Part shown: piece after piece, positions 32,782 through 41,426 of the stretch
Layout of the letters: every line of letters starts with the position of its first letter
Numbering within the stretch: the first letter of the stretch is position 1
From: Acidimicrobiia bacterium
GTDB lineage: Bacteria; Actinomycetota; Acidimicrobiia; Acidimicrobiales; Aldehydirespiratoraceae
Assembly: GCA_022820805.1 (NCBI GenBank)
Contig: JAJEEV010000024.1
Location: 85,095 to 149,094, forward strand
Direction of reading: 5' to 3'
Length of the DNA stretch: 64,000 nt
The notes under the pieces: generated by a model
Databases searched by the model: none
Told to the model about the DNA's origin: nothing
What the model saw: the letters and a program-made list of their open reading frames with translations, nothing else
Position numbers and translations under genes: made by a program

Positions 32782-33573
32782 CTAGGGCACGGCGAGGGTG
32801 AGCGACTCGGCGCCGTTGACCTCCACGGTGTAGGTCTCGCCGGGGGCGAGGGTGTCGCCCGCATCGCCGAGATGCACCCAGGCGTCGAGCTCGAGGGTCC
32901 GGTCGGAGCAGTCGATCGCCCACGGCGTGGGGCGCGGAACCCAGGCGGTGACGTCCACGACGATGCGCCTGCCGTCCCTCGTGGCCTCCTCGCGGCCGAT
33001 CCGGTAGCAGCCGTCGACGTCGGACACCGCGAAGAGGACATGGACGAAGGCCTGCTGGCCCTCCCAGACGATCTCGGTGCCGGTGACGTGGACCGGCGCC
33101 TCCACCGGCCGGCGGTCCTCGGCACTCCAATCGCCGTCCACCATCTCCGGCGGCGGCTCGACCAGCACCAGCACCATGTCCACCTTGCTGGGATTGCCCC
33201 TGGTGATCACGTCGTAGGCGGTGTCGTTGATGAAGGCCAGCCGGCCGTCGGACTCCTCGATCCGGGCCGACACCGAGTAGGTGTTGCGCGAGTCGATGTC
33301 GTCGCGGTCGTACTCGACCCTGAAGGAGATCGGGACCTGGCCCGGATCGGAGATGACCTGCTCGGCGATCAACTCCGCGGAAGCGTCCGCGTACGACGTG
33401 TCGCGTACCTGGACCGTCAACGTCGCGCCCGGGGTGAGCGCGATCCGCTCGGAGTAGGTCACCGTCCCGCTGACCGACGAGCCGCCGAACACTGACACCG
33501 AGCCGCCGCACCCGGTCACCACTGCCATCAGCGCCGCAGCGACGAGCAGGGCCACCCTGCGGCTGTGGCTCAT
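32782..33573 (-). CDS. YbaY-like lipoprotein
   Basis: A 263-residue predicted lipoprotein. The signal peptide ends in VVTGC with Cys22 as the lipidated residue. The following ~110 residues match the YbaY/YscW-pilotin-like pattern: VSGTVTYSERIALTPGATLTVQ, then RDTSYADASAELIAEQVI and IPISFRVEYDRDDID-like text. The C-terminal ~120 residues are not recognised and are rich in charged and aromatic residues. ATG 33573 has AAGGAGG 7 nt upstream. The function of the family is unclear; it is probably a cell-surface protein. It is convergent with msrB. Confidence 0.78.
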   Translation of the reverse strand: MSHSRRVALLVAAALMAVVTGCGGSVSVFGGSSVSGTVTYSERIALTPGATLTVQVRDTSYADASAELIAEQVISDPGQVPISFRVEYDRDDIDSRNTYSVSARIEESDGRLAFINDTAYDVITRGNPSKVDMVLVLVEPPPEMVDGDWSAEDRRPVEAPVHVTGTEIVWEGQQAFVHVLFAVSDVDGCYRIGREEATRDGRRIVVDVTAWVPRPTPWAIDCSDRTLELDAWVHLGDAGDTLAPGETYTVEVNGAESLTLAVP

Positions 33574-33676
33574 GGGCAGACCTCCTTGCTCCGGCAAGGA
33601 CCAGGCTCTCTGGACCTGCTCACCGGGTACGACGCTGCCGCGGCGGCGCTGGTTCCCCGATTCATCTTGTCGCCCG

Positions 33677-33682
33677 TACGCT
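33677..33682 (+). promoter_or_regulatory. Leaderless-type -10 element of the GNAT gene (TACGCT)
   Basis: TACGCT is followed by 6 nt and the GTG start at 33689. It is one of the cleanest examples of the pattern in the window. Confidence 0.55.
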
Positions 33683-33688
33683 CCCGTC

Positions 33689-34723
33689 GTGCGGATCGTC
33701 AACGCCCGGTCTCTGGACTCAGCCGGCTTCGCCGCGGCACTGGAGCGCCAGCAGGCGGTGGACCGCGACCGCGACCCCGGCCTGCCGGTCACCCCTGCGG
33801 CCGAACTGCGGGCCGTCTTCGCCGACGACGCCACCGACCATTGCCGGCACCAGCGGGTGATCGCCTTCGCAGGCGACCGCGCCGCCGCCATCGGGCACGT
33901 GGAGTTCAACACCGACGCGGCCAACGCCAACCTGGCCGGGGTCGAGATCACCCCCACCGACGACCGCACCGCAGCCCTGGTGCTGGCCGAGCTGCTGCGG
34001 CTGGCCCGCGACGACGGGCGGACCTCGGTGATCGCGTGGGGCGACCACACCCCGGCCGCCGATGCCTTCTGGACCGGCCTCGGGGCCGAGCTGCGCTACA
34101 CCGAGCAGGAGTCCAGACTCGACCTGGCCGCGGTGGACCCCGAGCTCATGGCGCGCTGGATCGACGCCGGTCCGGCCGACCTGGAGCTGGTGCACTGGGC
34201 CCGCCGCTGCCCCGAGGACCGGATCGACGCCCTGGTGGCCACAGGCAACGCTATGAACGACGCCCCCACCGAGGACCTCGAGGTGGCCGACACCGTCGTC
34301 GACGCAGCCATGGTGCGGGCCGAGATCGAAGCCCGAGCAGCCCGCGGGCTGGAGTACCGGGGTGTCCTGGCGGTCACCGCCGAGGGCGAGGCCGCCGGCA
34401 CCACCGAGGTGTTCGTCAACCGCCACCGCCCGGCGGCGTCCTGGCAGTGGAGCACGGTGGTGCTGCCCGCCCACCGGGGCCGGCGAATCGGGCGCTGGAT
34501 GAAGGCCGCCATGTGGCAGCGCCTGCGAGCCACCGAGCCCGAGGTGACCACCCTCCAGACCGGCAACGCGGCCAGCAACTCCCACATGCTGGCCATCAAC
34601 GTCGAGATGGGATTCAAGCCCACCCACCTGATGGGCTGCTGGCAGGCCGAACTCGACACCCTCGAGTCCGGAATCAGCCGCCTCGCGCCAGCAGGCGGGT
34701 CCGCAGCAGGTTCAACGCGGTGA
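33689..34723 (+). CDS. Tandem GNAT-family N-acetyltransferase
   Basis: A 344-residue protein with two GNAT-like halves. The second half (about 195-344) has the acetyl-CoA loop LPAHRGRRIGRWMKAAMW, matching Q/RxxGxG/A, followed by TGNAASNSHMLAINVEMGF, a typical motif B. The first half (about 1-150) has an eroded motif A and may be structural. Such double-GNAT proteins resemble actinobacterial mycothiol-synthase-like acetyltransferases, but the substrate is not clear. GTG start at 33689. The last 50 nt overlap the convergent cinA gene. Confidence 0.83.
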   Translation: MRIVNARSLDSAGFAAALERQQAVDRDRDPGLPVTPAAELRAVFADDATDHCRHQRVIAFAGDRAAAIGHVEFNTDAANANLAGVEITPTDDRTAALVLAELLRLARDDGRTSVIAWGDHTPAADAFWTGLGAELRYTEQESRLDLAAVDPELMARWIDAGPADLELVHWARRCPEDRIDALVATGNAMNDAPTEDLEVADTVVDAAMVRAEIEARAARGLEYRGVLAVTAEGEAAGTTEVFVNRHRPAASWQWSTVVLPAHRGRRIGRWMKAAMWQRLRATEPEVTTLQTGNAASNSHMLAINVEMGFKPTHLMGCWQAELDTLESGISRLAPAGGSAAGSTR

Positions 34724-35960
34724 TCGTGCCGAGCTGACGCACCATCGTCCGGGCCATGTTGAAGCGCACCCGGGAGGCTTCGCCCCCGCCGTCGAGGTGC
34801 AGCCCGATCCAGACCGTGCCCGCGTCGGCGCCCTCGTGGGGATCGGGACCGGCCGCGCCGGTGGTGGCCAGCCCCACGTCGGCTCCCAGCACCCGGCAGG
34901 CGCCCTCGGCCATGGCCAGCGCCATGTCCGAACTGACCGCGTTCACGTCGGGCGCGCCCAGGACATCCGTCTTGATCTCCCGGTCGTAGGGCACCACCGC
35001 ACCCCGCAGCACCCTGCTCGCTCCGGGGACATCGGTGAGGCGAGCCGCGATGAGCCCGCCGGTGACCGACTCGGCCAACCCCAGCGTGAGGCCCTGCGAC
35101 TGCATCAGGGCGACGATCACCGACTCCATGGTGTCGTCGTCGGCGCCGAACACGGCCTCGCCGATCACGGCGCGCGCCCTTGACTCCACCGCCGACAGCA
35201 CCGCACCGGCGGTCTCGTCGTCGGCGGCCTTGGCGGTGATGCGGACCTTGAGTCCCTCCATGCCGCTGGCCAGGAAGGCGATGGTGGCCTCACCGGTGGT
35301 GTCGAGCCGGCGCATCTCCGGCTCCAGAAGCTCGGCCAGACCGGACTCCGAGTACCCCCAGGTTCGCAGGGTCCGGCTGCGGATCACGTGACGCTCGCCG
35401 GCGCGGGCCTGCAGATCGGGCAGCACGCACTCGCTGACCATCTTCTGCATCTCCCACGGCACCCCGGGAACCGCGTAGATCACCTTCTCACCGTCCGCGG
35501 GCGGGTCCGCGGTCGCCGGCCCCGGCTCCCCTCGCCTTACCGGGCAGATCAGGCCGGGCGCCGTGCCGGGCTGGACGTCCATCACCCGGGCACCCACCGG
35601 CACGTCGGCCTGCTGCAGGTTGTTGGCCGGCATCTGGCGGTCGCGGCGGTAGAACATGGCCCGGATCCGCTCGACCACCGCCTCGTCGCGGCGCAACTCG
35701 ACACCCATCACGGCCGCGATGGCGGCACGGGTGATGTCGTCGGGGGTGGGGCCGAGGCCCCCGCAGACGATGACCGCGTCGCTGCGGTCCAGCGCCTGCT
35801 CGAAGGCGGCCACCATCCGGTCGAGGTTGTCGCCGACCTTGGTCTGGAAGTGGCTGTCGATCCCGGCCAGCGCGAGCTGCTCCCCGATCCAGGACGAGTT
35901 GGTGTCGACGATCTGGCCGAGCAGCAGCTCGGTCCCGACCGCCACGACCTCACATCTCAC
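34674..35960 (-). CDS. cinA: CinA-family protein (nicotinamide-nucleotide amidase / MoCF domain)
   Basis: A 428-residue full-length CinA. The N-terminal MoCF-like domain (about 1-180) begins MRCEVVAVGTELLLGQIVDTNSSWIG and contains GGLGPTPDDITR. The C-terminal PncC domain (about 270-428) has LTLGLAESVTGGLIAARLTDVPGAS and GLATTGAAGPDPHEGADAG. Known activities are ADP-ribose pyrophosphatase and NMN amidase, which recycle pyridine nucleotides. GTG start at 35960. In many genomes cinA is transcribed with recA; here msrB, a lipoprotein and a GNAT gene lie between them. Confidence 0.92.
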   Translation of the reverse strand: MRCEVVAVGTELLLGQIVDTNSSWIGEQLALAGIDSHFQTKVGDNLDRMVAAFEQALDRSDAVIVCGGLGPTPDDITRAAIAAVMGVELRRDEAVVERIRAMFYRRDRQMPANNLQQADVPVGARVMDVQPGTAPGLICPVRRGEPGPATADPPADGEKVIYAVPGVPWEMQKMVSECVLPDLQARAGERHVIRSRTLRTWGYSESGLAELLEPEMRRLDTTGEATIAFLASGMEGLKVRITAKAADDETAGAVLSAVESRARAVIGEAVFGADDDTMESVIVALMQSQGLTLGLAESVTGGLIAARLTDVPGASRVLRGAVVPYDREIKTDVLGAPDVNAVSSDMALAMAEGACRVLGADVGLATTGAAGPDPHEGADAGTVWIGLHLDGGGEASRVRFNMARTMVRQLGTITALNLLRTRLLARGG

Positions 35961-36030
35961 GACACCGGCACCGATCGGGTTCGCTCGCAGCCGCCGCGGC
36001 CCGGCACCGGTACAGCTTCCATGGGGGCCG

Positions 36031-36630
36031 CTACGACCGCTCGCGGCTGCGGCCGGCCGCCAGAGCGGAGCGACCGTCGATCAGGTACTGCAGTCCCGTC
36101 ACGACGGTGAACGCCACCGCCACCCACAGCGCGGCCGTCAGCACCGCACCGGCGTCCTCCAGGGTGGGCATGACCGCCATCGCCAGCGCCAGCCCCTGAA
36201 CGGAGGTCTTGTACTTGGCGGAACGGCGAGCCGGAATGGACACCCCCGCGCCGGCCCATCGAGCCCTCCAGGCCGTTATTCCAAGCTCCCGGAAGGCGAT
36301 GACGGTCACCGGCATCCACCAGTACCGCTCCACCGCCACCAGGCAGAAGGCAGCACCGAGCACGACGACCTTGTCGGCGAGCGGGTCGAGGAAGGCGCCG
36401 CTGCGACTGGTGACGTTGGCCCACCGGGCCACGCGGCCGTCGAAGAAGTCGGTGCCCGCCATGGCCAGGCCCAGCCCGAACGCCGCCCACGACGCGCCCT
36501 TGGTGTCGTCGGCCTGCAGGATCAGCAGGAACAGGACCGGCGACAGCAGCAGCCGGGCGAGGGTCAGCAGGTTGGCGGGGTGCAGCAGGCTGGCCTGCGC
36601 GGGCGCTTCGGCGCCGCTCGCGGAGCTCAT
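36031..36630 (-). CDS. pgsA: CDP-diacylglycerol--glycerol-3-phosphate 3-phosphatidyltransferase
   Basis: PgsA makes phosphatidylglycerol phosphate in the cytoplasmic membrane. The 199-residue protein has the CDP-alcohol phosphotransferase signature DFFDGRVARW, then SRSGAFLDPLADK (about 62-86), with its conserved Asp residues, and about five transmembrane helices. ATG 36630 overlaps the rimO stop by 4 nt (ATGA), so the two are translationally coupled. The open frame continues far upstream but without any recognisable domain. Confidence 0.92.
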   Translation of the reverse strand: MSSASGAEAPAQASLLHPANLLTLARLLLSPVLFLLILQADDTKGASWAAFGLGLAMAGTDFFDGRVARWANVTSRSGAFLDPLADKVVVLGAAFCLVAVERYWWMPVTVIAFRELGITAWRARWAGAGVSIPARRSAKYKTSVQGLALAMAVMPTLEDAGAVLTAALWVAVAFTVVTGLQYLIDGRSALAAGRSRERS

Positions 36631-37925
36631 GCCGCCACCAGATCGCAGCCCACAGCCGCAGTAACCGTCACATCGGCGAAGGTACCCGGTACCAGAGCGC
36701 CGGGCACGTCGACGACGCCGTCGATCTCCGGGGCCTCGCGGTGGGTACGGCCCACGCCGGGCTCGTCGACCAGAACCGAGACCCGGCGGCCGACCAGGAG
36801 GTCGCGGCGGCGGGCCGTGATGGCGTCCTGAAGCTCGGTCAGTTCGGCCAGGCGCTCCGACCGCAGACCCTCCTCGACCTTGCCGCCCAGGGTCGCCGAG
36901 TAGGTCCCGTCCTCCTCGGAGTAGGCGAAGAACCCGCACCAGTCGAGCTGGGCCTCCTCCACGAAGCGCAGCAGCCGGTCGTGATCGTCCTCGGTCTCGC
37001 CCGGGTAGCCGACGATGAAGTTGGATCGGAATGCGGCATCGGGCTCGCGGCGGCGGATGTCCTCGATGCGGGCCAGGAACCGCGGGCCGTCGCCCCAGCG
37101 CCTCATACGGCGCAACAGCGGCCGGGACACGTGCTGCAGCGACAGGTCGAAGTAGGGCACGCCGGTGGCGCAGATGGCGTCGATCAGGCGGTCGTTGAGA
37201 TCCGACGGGTACAGGTAGAGCAGCCGGGTGCGGGGCGTCCGGGCCGCCACGGCCTCCACCAGCGCCACGATGCGGCGCTCGCCCCGACCCTGGTCGCGGC
37301 CGTAGGAGGCGAGGTCCTGGGCCACCAGCACGATCTCGGCCGCGTCGAGCTGCTCCACCTCGGTGAGGATCTGCTCGACCGAGCGGCTGCGCTGCGGGCC
37401 CCGGAAGCTGGGGATGGCGCAGAAGCCGCAGGCCCGGTCGCATCCCTCGGCGATCTTGACGTAGGCCCACGGACGGGGCGACCGGGGACGGGGCAGGTTC
37501 AGGAGGTCGAAGGCCGGAACGGAGCGCGCCTCCGGCCGCCCGAGCTCCACCGGAACCGGGGCGGGCCCCGACCCGGCTGCGGCCTCCAGGGACGCGGTCA
37601 GCGTCGTGCCGAACCCTGCGACCCGGTCGACCTCGGGCAGGGCCTCGGCCAGCTCGTCGCCGTAGCGCTCCGCGAGGCAGCCGGTCACCACCAGCGAGGA
37701 GCCGGGCGCCTTGGCCTCCGCGACCGCCAGGATCGTGTCGATCGACTCCTGGCGGGCCTCCTCCACGAAGGCGCACGTGTTGACTACGACCAGGTCGGCC
37801 TCGGAGGGGTCGCGGGCCTCCGACAGGCCGTCGGAGACCAGCAGGCCGGTCAGCTTGTCGGAGTCGACCTGGTTCTTGGGACACCCCAGGGTGTGCACAA
37901 CGAAGGACTTGGGACGGTCGGGCAT
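36627..37925 (-). CDS. rimO: Ribosomal protein S12 methylthiotransferase RimO
   Basis: RimO, a radical-SAM enzyme, adds a methylthio group to the conserved Asp of ribosomal protein uS12. The 432-residue protein has VHTLGCPKNQVDSD (about 9-22), NTCAFVEEA, the radical-SAM motif CDRACGFC (about 153-160) and a C-terminal TRAM-like domain. LGCPKN distinguishes it from MiaB (FGCQMN) in this window. ATG 37925 is chosen; an in-frame TTG at 37940 is possible but sits on a TACCTT hexamer. Repeat copy B lies upstream between this gene and the CapA-like gene. Confidence 0.93.
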   Translation of the reverse strand: MPDRPKSFVVHTLGCPKNQVDSDKLTGLLVSDGLSEARDPSEADLVVVNTCAFVEEARQESIDTILAVAEAKAPGSSLVVTGCLAERYGDELAEALPEVDRVAGFGTTLTASLEAAAGSGPAPVPVELGRPEARSVPAFDLLNLPRPRSPRPWAYVKIAEGCDRACGFCAIPSFRGPQRSRSVEQILTEVEQLDAAEIVLVAQDLASYGRDQGRGERRIVALVEAVAARTPRTRLLYLYPSDLNDRLIDAICATGVPYFDLSLQHVSRPLLRRMRRWGDGPRFLARIEDIRRREPDAAFRSNFIVGYPGETEDDHDRLLRFVEEAQLDWCGFFAYSEEDGTYSATLGGKVEEGLRSERLAELTELQDAITARRRDLLVGRRVSVLVDEPGVGRTHREAPEIDGVVDVPGALVPGTFADVTVTAAVGCDLVAA

Positions 37926-38015
37926 AGCGGGCGTGACCAAGGTACCCCGGCCGCTCGGCCGTCAGATCAACCCTGAGGAGCGTGCCCGGGAAGGCGCAGG
38001 CCCATCGCCTAGAGA

Positions 38016-38089
38016 CGGGGTCTTTCCCGCTCTTGTTCGCTGCGCTCACGGGCCGCTCGGGCCACGGCCTCGCGCCGTATGGGCCGCGT
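38016..38089 (+). repeat. Dispersed intergenic repeat, copy B
   Basis: A 74-bp segment identical to 45700-45773, with weaker similarity extending on both sides from about 37982 to 38118. The 3' tail (GCCGCTCGGCCTCTTAG at 38101-38117) runs into the stop codon of the CapA-like gene. It contains the hairpin ACGGC-CTCGC-GCCGT. It lies between two minus-strand genes. Confidence 0.88.
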
Positions 38090-38113
38090 TGTCCTGGCTG
38101 GCCGCTCGGCCTC

Positions 38114-39277
38114 TTAGCCAGCGGTGCCCGTCGGAGGGGGCAGAGTCGTGGTGGTCGTGGTGGTCCGATCCGGCGGCGGGGGGTCATGGGGCGCGCAATT
38201 GCCGGCGATGATGTCGCGGATGCGCTCGAAGCGCTCGCCGGACCCGGTCGGGGTCGGCGCGCCGTTGGTGTCGAGAACGTGCGGGTGGAAGTCCCAGGTC
38301 ACGACCCCGTCGCCGTCGAAGTCGATCTGAAGGACGCCGGTCTCGCCGAGGATGCCCGAGCGGGGGTGCCAGACGAAGTTCCCCAGCGAGTACGCCACCA
38401 GCTTGGTGCCGACCAGCTCCACGGGCTGAAGCACATGGGGGTGGTGCCCGATGACGGCGTCGGCGCCGGCGTCGAGCAGCTGCCGGGCGAAGAGGCGCTG
38501 GTCGTTGCTGGGACAGGTGTCTCGCTCGATGCCCCAGTGGACCGCGACTATCACCGCGTCGGCGTCGGCCCCCGAGGCCCGTACCGTGTCGAGGACGCGG
38601 GCACGGGCGGGCGAGTGCGCCGAGGCGATCCCCGGCGTGGAAGCGCCGGCCGTGAAACCGGAGGGCACGATCATCGAGGCACCCACGAACGCCACCCGAA
38701 CACCGTTGCCGGTGGTCAGGATCCGGGACTGGTAGGCCTCATCGGTGTTGCGGCCCGCCCCGATCGTGACAACGCCGGCCGCTTCCAGGAGGTCGACGGT
38801 GTCCGTCAGCGCGTCGGGTCCGTAATCGTCGGCGTGGTTGTTGGCCAGGTTGGCCACGCTGACGCCACCGGCCGCGATTCGCTCCGCGGCTGACGGCGGC
38901 GCCCGGAACACGAACTCCTTCCAGTGGGGCTCCCCGCGGTCGCTGATGGCCATCTCCACGTTCACCAGCGACAGGTCCGACGAGCCCAACGACGGGTCCA
39001 GGGACTCGAAGGGGTCGATCCCCGCGGGCTCGGTGCGGGTCATCAGCACGTCGCCGCCGGCCAGCAGCGTCCAGGACCGGTCGGGCTCGGGCGCGGTGGT
39101 CTCGGCCGGCGCCGTGACTGCGCCCGTCGATTCGGGCACCCAGGTCGTGGTGGTGGCTGGGGGCAGGGTGGGCGACGCCCCGTCGGAGGAGCGCAGCACC
39201 GAGCCGCCCGTGCACGCCGAAGCCATCAGCACGGCAGCCACCAGTACCGCCCGCAGCGCGCCAGTCCTCAATACCAC
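38114..39277 (-). CDS. CapA-family metallophosphatase-like secreted protein
   Basis: A 387-residue exported protein with the CapA/PgsA poly-gamma-glutamate fold: WTLLAGGDVLMTR (about 69), VNVEMAISD, VANLANNHADDYG and GHHPHVLQP, the metal-binding Asp, Asn and His set of calcineurin-like enzymes. The N-terminus looks like a lipoprotein signal (LMASAC, Cys22) followed by a Thr/Pro linker, and the C-terminus is a TTTTTT-rich low-complexity tail, suggesting wall exposure. The GTG start lies 1 nt after the stop of the cyclotransferase gene, so the pair is coupled. Substrate unknown. Confidence 0.85.
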   Translation of the reverse strand: MVLRTGALRAVLVAAVLMASACTGGSVLRSSDGASPTLPPATTTTWVPESTGAVTAPAETTAPEPDRSWTLLAGGDVLMTRTEPAGIDPFESLDPSLGSSDLSLVNVEMAISDRGEPHWKEFVFRAPPSAAERIAAGGVSVANLANNHADDYGPDALTDTVDLLEAAGVVTIGAGRNTDEAYQSRILTTGNGVRVAFVGASMIVPSGFTAGASTPGIASAHSPARARVLDTVRASGADADAVIVAVHWGIERDTCPSNDQRLFARQLLDAGADAVIGHHPHVLQPVELVGTKLVAYSLGNFVWHPRSGILGETGVLQIDFDGDGVVTWDFHPHVLDTNGAPTPTGSGERFERIRDIIAGNCAPHDPPPPDRTTTTTTTLPPPTGTAG

Positions 39278-39278
39278 G

Positions 39279-40334
39279 CTAGGGCACCTCCACTATGCGA
39301 ACCCGGTAGAGCCGGGGCCACAGCTTTCCGGTCATCCACAGGGTGGCGGTATCGGGGTCGAATGCCACCCCGTTGAGGACGTCTATGTCGTGTGGGGAGT
39401 TCCGGCTCGCATCGCCGACGAGCGGTCCGGCGTCGATGGCCGCCACCAGCCGGCCCGATTCCGGGTCGATCACCAGCAGCCCGTCGGTCTGCCAGACGTT
39501 GGCGATCACCAGACCCTCGACGCACTCGAGCTCGTTCAGGTAGTCGAGCCGGCCGCCGTAGCCCGGAGCCGTCACCGTGACAGTGCCGAGCAGTTCGAAG
39601 TTCTGCGGATCCCGGCGGGCGAGTCGGCTCGAGCCGTCCGACATGATCAGCACGTCGCCCGACAAGCACAGGCCCCAGCCTTCGCCCTGATAGGTGTGCT
39701 CCCCCGTCAACTCGAGTGTCGAGCGGTCATAGACGAGGGCGGTGCCGCTCCGCCAGGTGAGCTGGACGACCTCGTCACCGATCACGGTGAGCCCCTCGCC
39801 GAACAGGTCGCCGGCCAGGTCCACCTGGGTGACGACCTCGCCTGTGGCCGTGCTCACGGCCCGCAGCGAGGACTGCCCCCAGAGCCCGGTGCTCTCATAC
39901 ATGGTGCCCCCGGCGACTTCGAGCCCCTGGGTGAAGGCCTCCGGATCGTGCGGCAGCCATTCGATGATCTCGACGGTCCAGCGGGCTGCGCCTCCCTCGT
40001 CGCCCACGGCCGGGAACACCGAAGGCTCCGCCGGCTTTGAGAGCTCGCCGGGATCTGGGGCCCCACCCGACGGTGCAGGCTCGTCGGTGGCTGCGACCGC
40101 TCGTTCCCGAGGCTCAGAGGTCGTCGGCGCCGGCGCGTCCGGTTCCGGAGCCGGCTCATCGGGGCGTGGCGGGTCGTCCACCGGCATCGGGGGATCCCCG
40201 GCGGTGACCACCGGTTCGCCCAGACCCGAGGGGCCCGGGTCGGAGGGGTGTGCGCCGCCCGAGTCCGGCGCGCAGCCGGCACCGAGCAACCCGGCGCACA
40301 CCAGGACGCACAGGAGGGGGCCGGGCCGCCTCAC
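39279..40334 (-). CDS. Glutaminyl-peptide cyclotransferase (plant/bacterial-type) lipoprotein
   Basis: A 351-residue predicted lipoprotein with signal GLLGAGC (Cys about 21), a long Pro/Glu/Ala linker to about residue 110, and a beta-propeller domain. The domain shows EWLPHDPEAFTQGLEV, YESTGLWGQSSLR, FGEGLTVI and LNELECVEGLVIANVWQTD, the conserved pieces of the glutamine cyclotransferase family that form N-terminal pyroglutamate. The GTG start at 40334 places the signal peptide at the N-terminus. It is followed directly by the CapA-like gene. Confidence 0.87.
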   Translation of the reverse strand: MRRPGPLLCVLVCAGLLGAGCAPDSGGAHPSDPGPSGLGEPVVTAGDPPMPVDDPPRPDEPAPEPDAPAPTTSEPRERAVAATDEPAPSGGAPDPGELSKPAEPSVFPAVGDEGGAARWTVEIIEWLPHDPEAFTQGLEVAGGTMYESTGLWGQSSLRAVSTATGEVVTQVDLAGDLFGEGLTVIGDEVVQLTWRSGTALVYDRSTLELTGEHTYQGEGWGLCLSGDVLIMSDGSSRLARRDPQNFELLGTVTVTAPGYGGRLDYLNELECVEGLVIANVWQTDGLLVIDPESGRLVAAIDAGPLVGDASRNSPHDIDVLNGVAFDPDTATLWMTGKLWPRLYRVRIVEVP

Positions 40335-40447
40335 GGTCGGACCCCGGTGTTCAGCGCCACACCAGTCAGACGTGCTGTCGCCCGGCGGGGTTCCCGGGCT
40401 CGCCGGCTCGCGCACCCGCCGGACTCTACGGCGCGCCCTCGCGCCAG

Positions 40448-41395
40448 TCAGCGGGCGAGCAGCACAATGCTCACGATCCAGAGTCCTAGCAGAGCGATGC
40501 CGTCGATGCGGGTGACCCGGCGGCCGGCCGCCATGGCCACCCAGCTCACCGCGCAGATCACCACCATCATCACCGAGCCCAGCGTCTGGAGTGTGAGGTC
40601 GCCGACGGGACCGGGTCCGACCAGGCCGATGACGCCGCCCACCGCCAGGGAGTTGAACACGTTGCTCCCCAGAAGGTTGCCCACGAGGAGCTCGGTCTCC
40701 CGCTGGCGGGCCGCGGCCACCGCAGTGACCAGCTCAGGTGCCGAGGTGCCGACGGCCACCATCGTGTAGCCGACGAAGCCGCCCGACAGGTCGAGCGCGT
40801 CAGCGACCCGTTCGGCGCCCTCGACGAGGACGTAGGCCGAGCCGGCCACCAGGGCGAGCGACACCACCGTGCGCAGCGTCTCGATCCCGAGGGCGGGAGG
40901 ATCCTCGCCGACCAGTTCGGAGAGGTCGTCCATGTCGCCCTCGCTGTCGGAGGTGCGGGCGCCGCGCAGGACCAGCACGAACCAGGCGAACAGGGCAACG
41001 ACCATTAGCACGCCCTCGAGGCGTCCGAGCTCGCCCTGGACGAGCAGGGCGAACAACCCCACCGCGGCCACCGACACGGCGGCGTCCCGGCGAATCACGC
41101 TGCGGCTGACGGGAACCACGGCCACGAACGACGCCGCGCCCAGCACCAGGGAGATGTTGGCGACGTTGGAGCCGATGATGTTGCCCACGCCGATGTCGAG
41201 GCGCCCGTTGGCTGCGGCCACGCCCGACACCAGCATCTCCGGCGCGCTGGTGCCGAACCCCACCACGATGGCCCCCACCACGATCGGCGCCATCCGCAGC
41301 ACCACCGCCAGCCGGGCCGCCCCCCGAACGAACTGGTCGGCCGCCAGCGACAGCACGCCGAGGCCGACGATCGAGTAGACGAGGCCGAGCAGCAT
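40448..41395 (-). CDS. Calcium/sodium antiporter family protein (YrbG-like)
   Basis: A 315-residue CaCA-superfamily exchanger with about ten transmembrane helices and two inverted alpha repeats: GFGTSAPEMLVSG (about 47-59) and VGTSAPELVTAVAAAR (about 217-232), with the ion-coordinating Glu in each, and the matching NIIGSNVANISL and NLLGSNVFNSLA segments. It would extrude Ca2+ in exchange for Na+ or H+. A central acidic loop (SDSEGDMDDLSELV) lies in the cytoplasm. ATG start at 41395. Confidence 0.9.
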   Translation of the reverse strand: MLLGLVYSIVGLGVLSLAADQFVRGAARLAVVLRMAPIVVGAIVVGFGTSAPEMLVSGVAAANGRLDIGVGNIIGSNVANISLVLGAASFVAVVPVSRSVIRRDAAVSVAAVGLFALLVQGELGRLEGVLMVVALFAWFVLVLRGARTSDSEGDMDDLSELVGEDPPALGIETLRTVVSLALVAGSAYVLVEGAERVADALDLSGGFVGYTMVAVGTSAPELVTAVAAARQRETELLVGNLLGSNVFNSLAVGGVIGLVGPGPVGDLTLQTLGSVMMVVICAVSWVAMAAGRRVTRIDGIALLGLWIVSIVLLAR

Positions 41396-41426
41396 CTACA
41401 GCGCCATCGACGGGAGAGCGGCCATG

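Noticed and set aside
36031..38187. 718-codon minus-strand frame suggesting a large fusion ending in PgsA
   Set aside because: Only the last 200 codons look like a protein; the rest is out of frame with rimO and reads as low-complexity Arg/Pro/Gly. rimO and pgsA are separate, ATGA-coupled genes.
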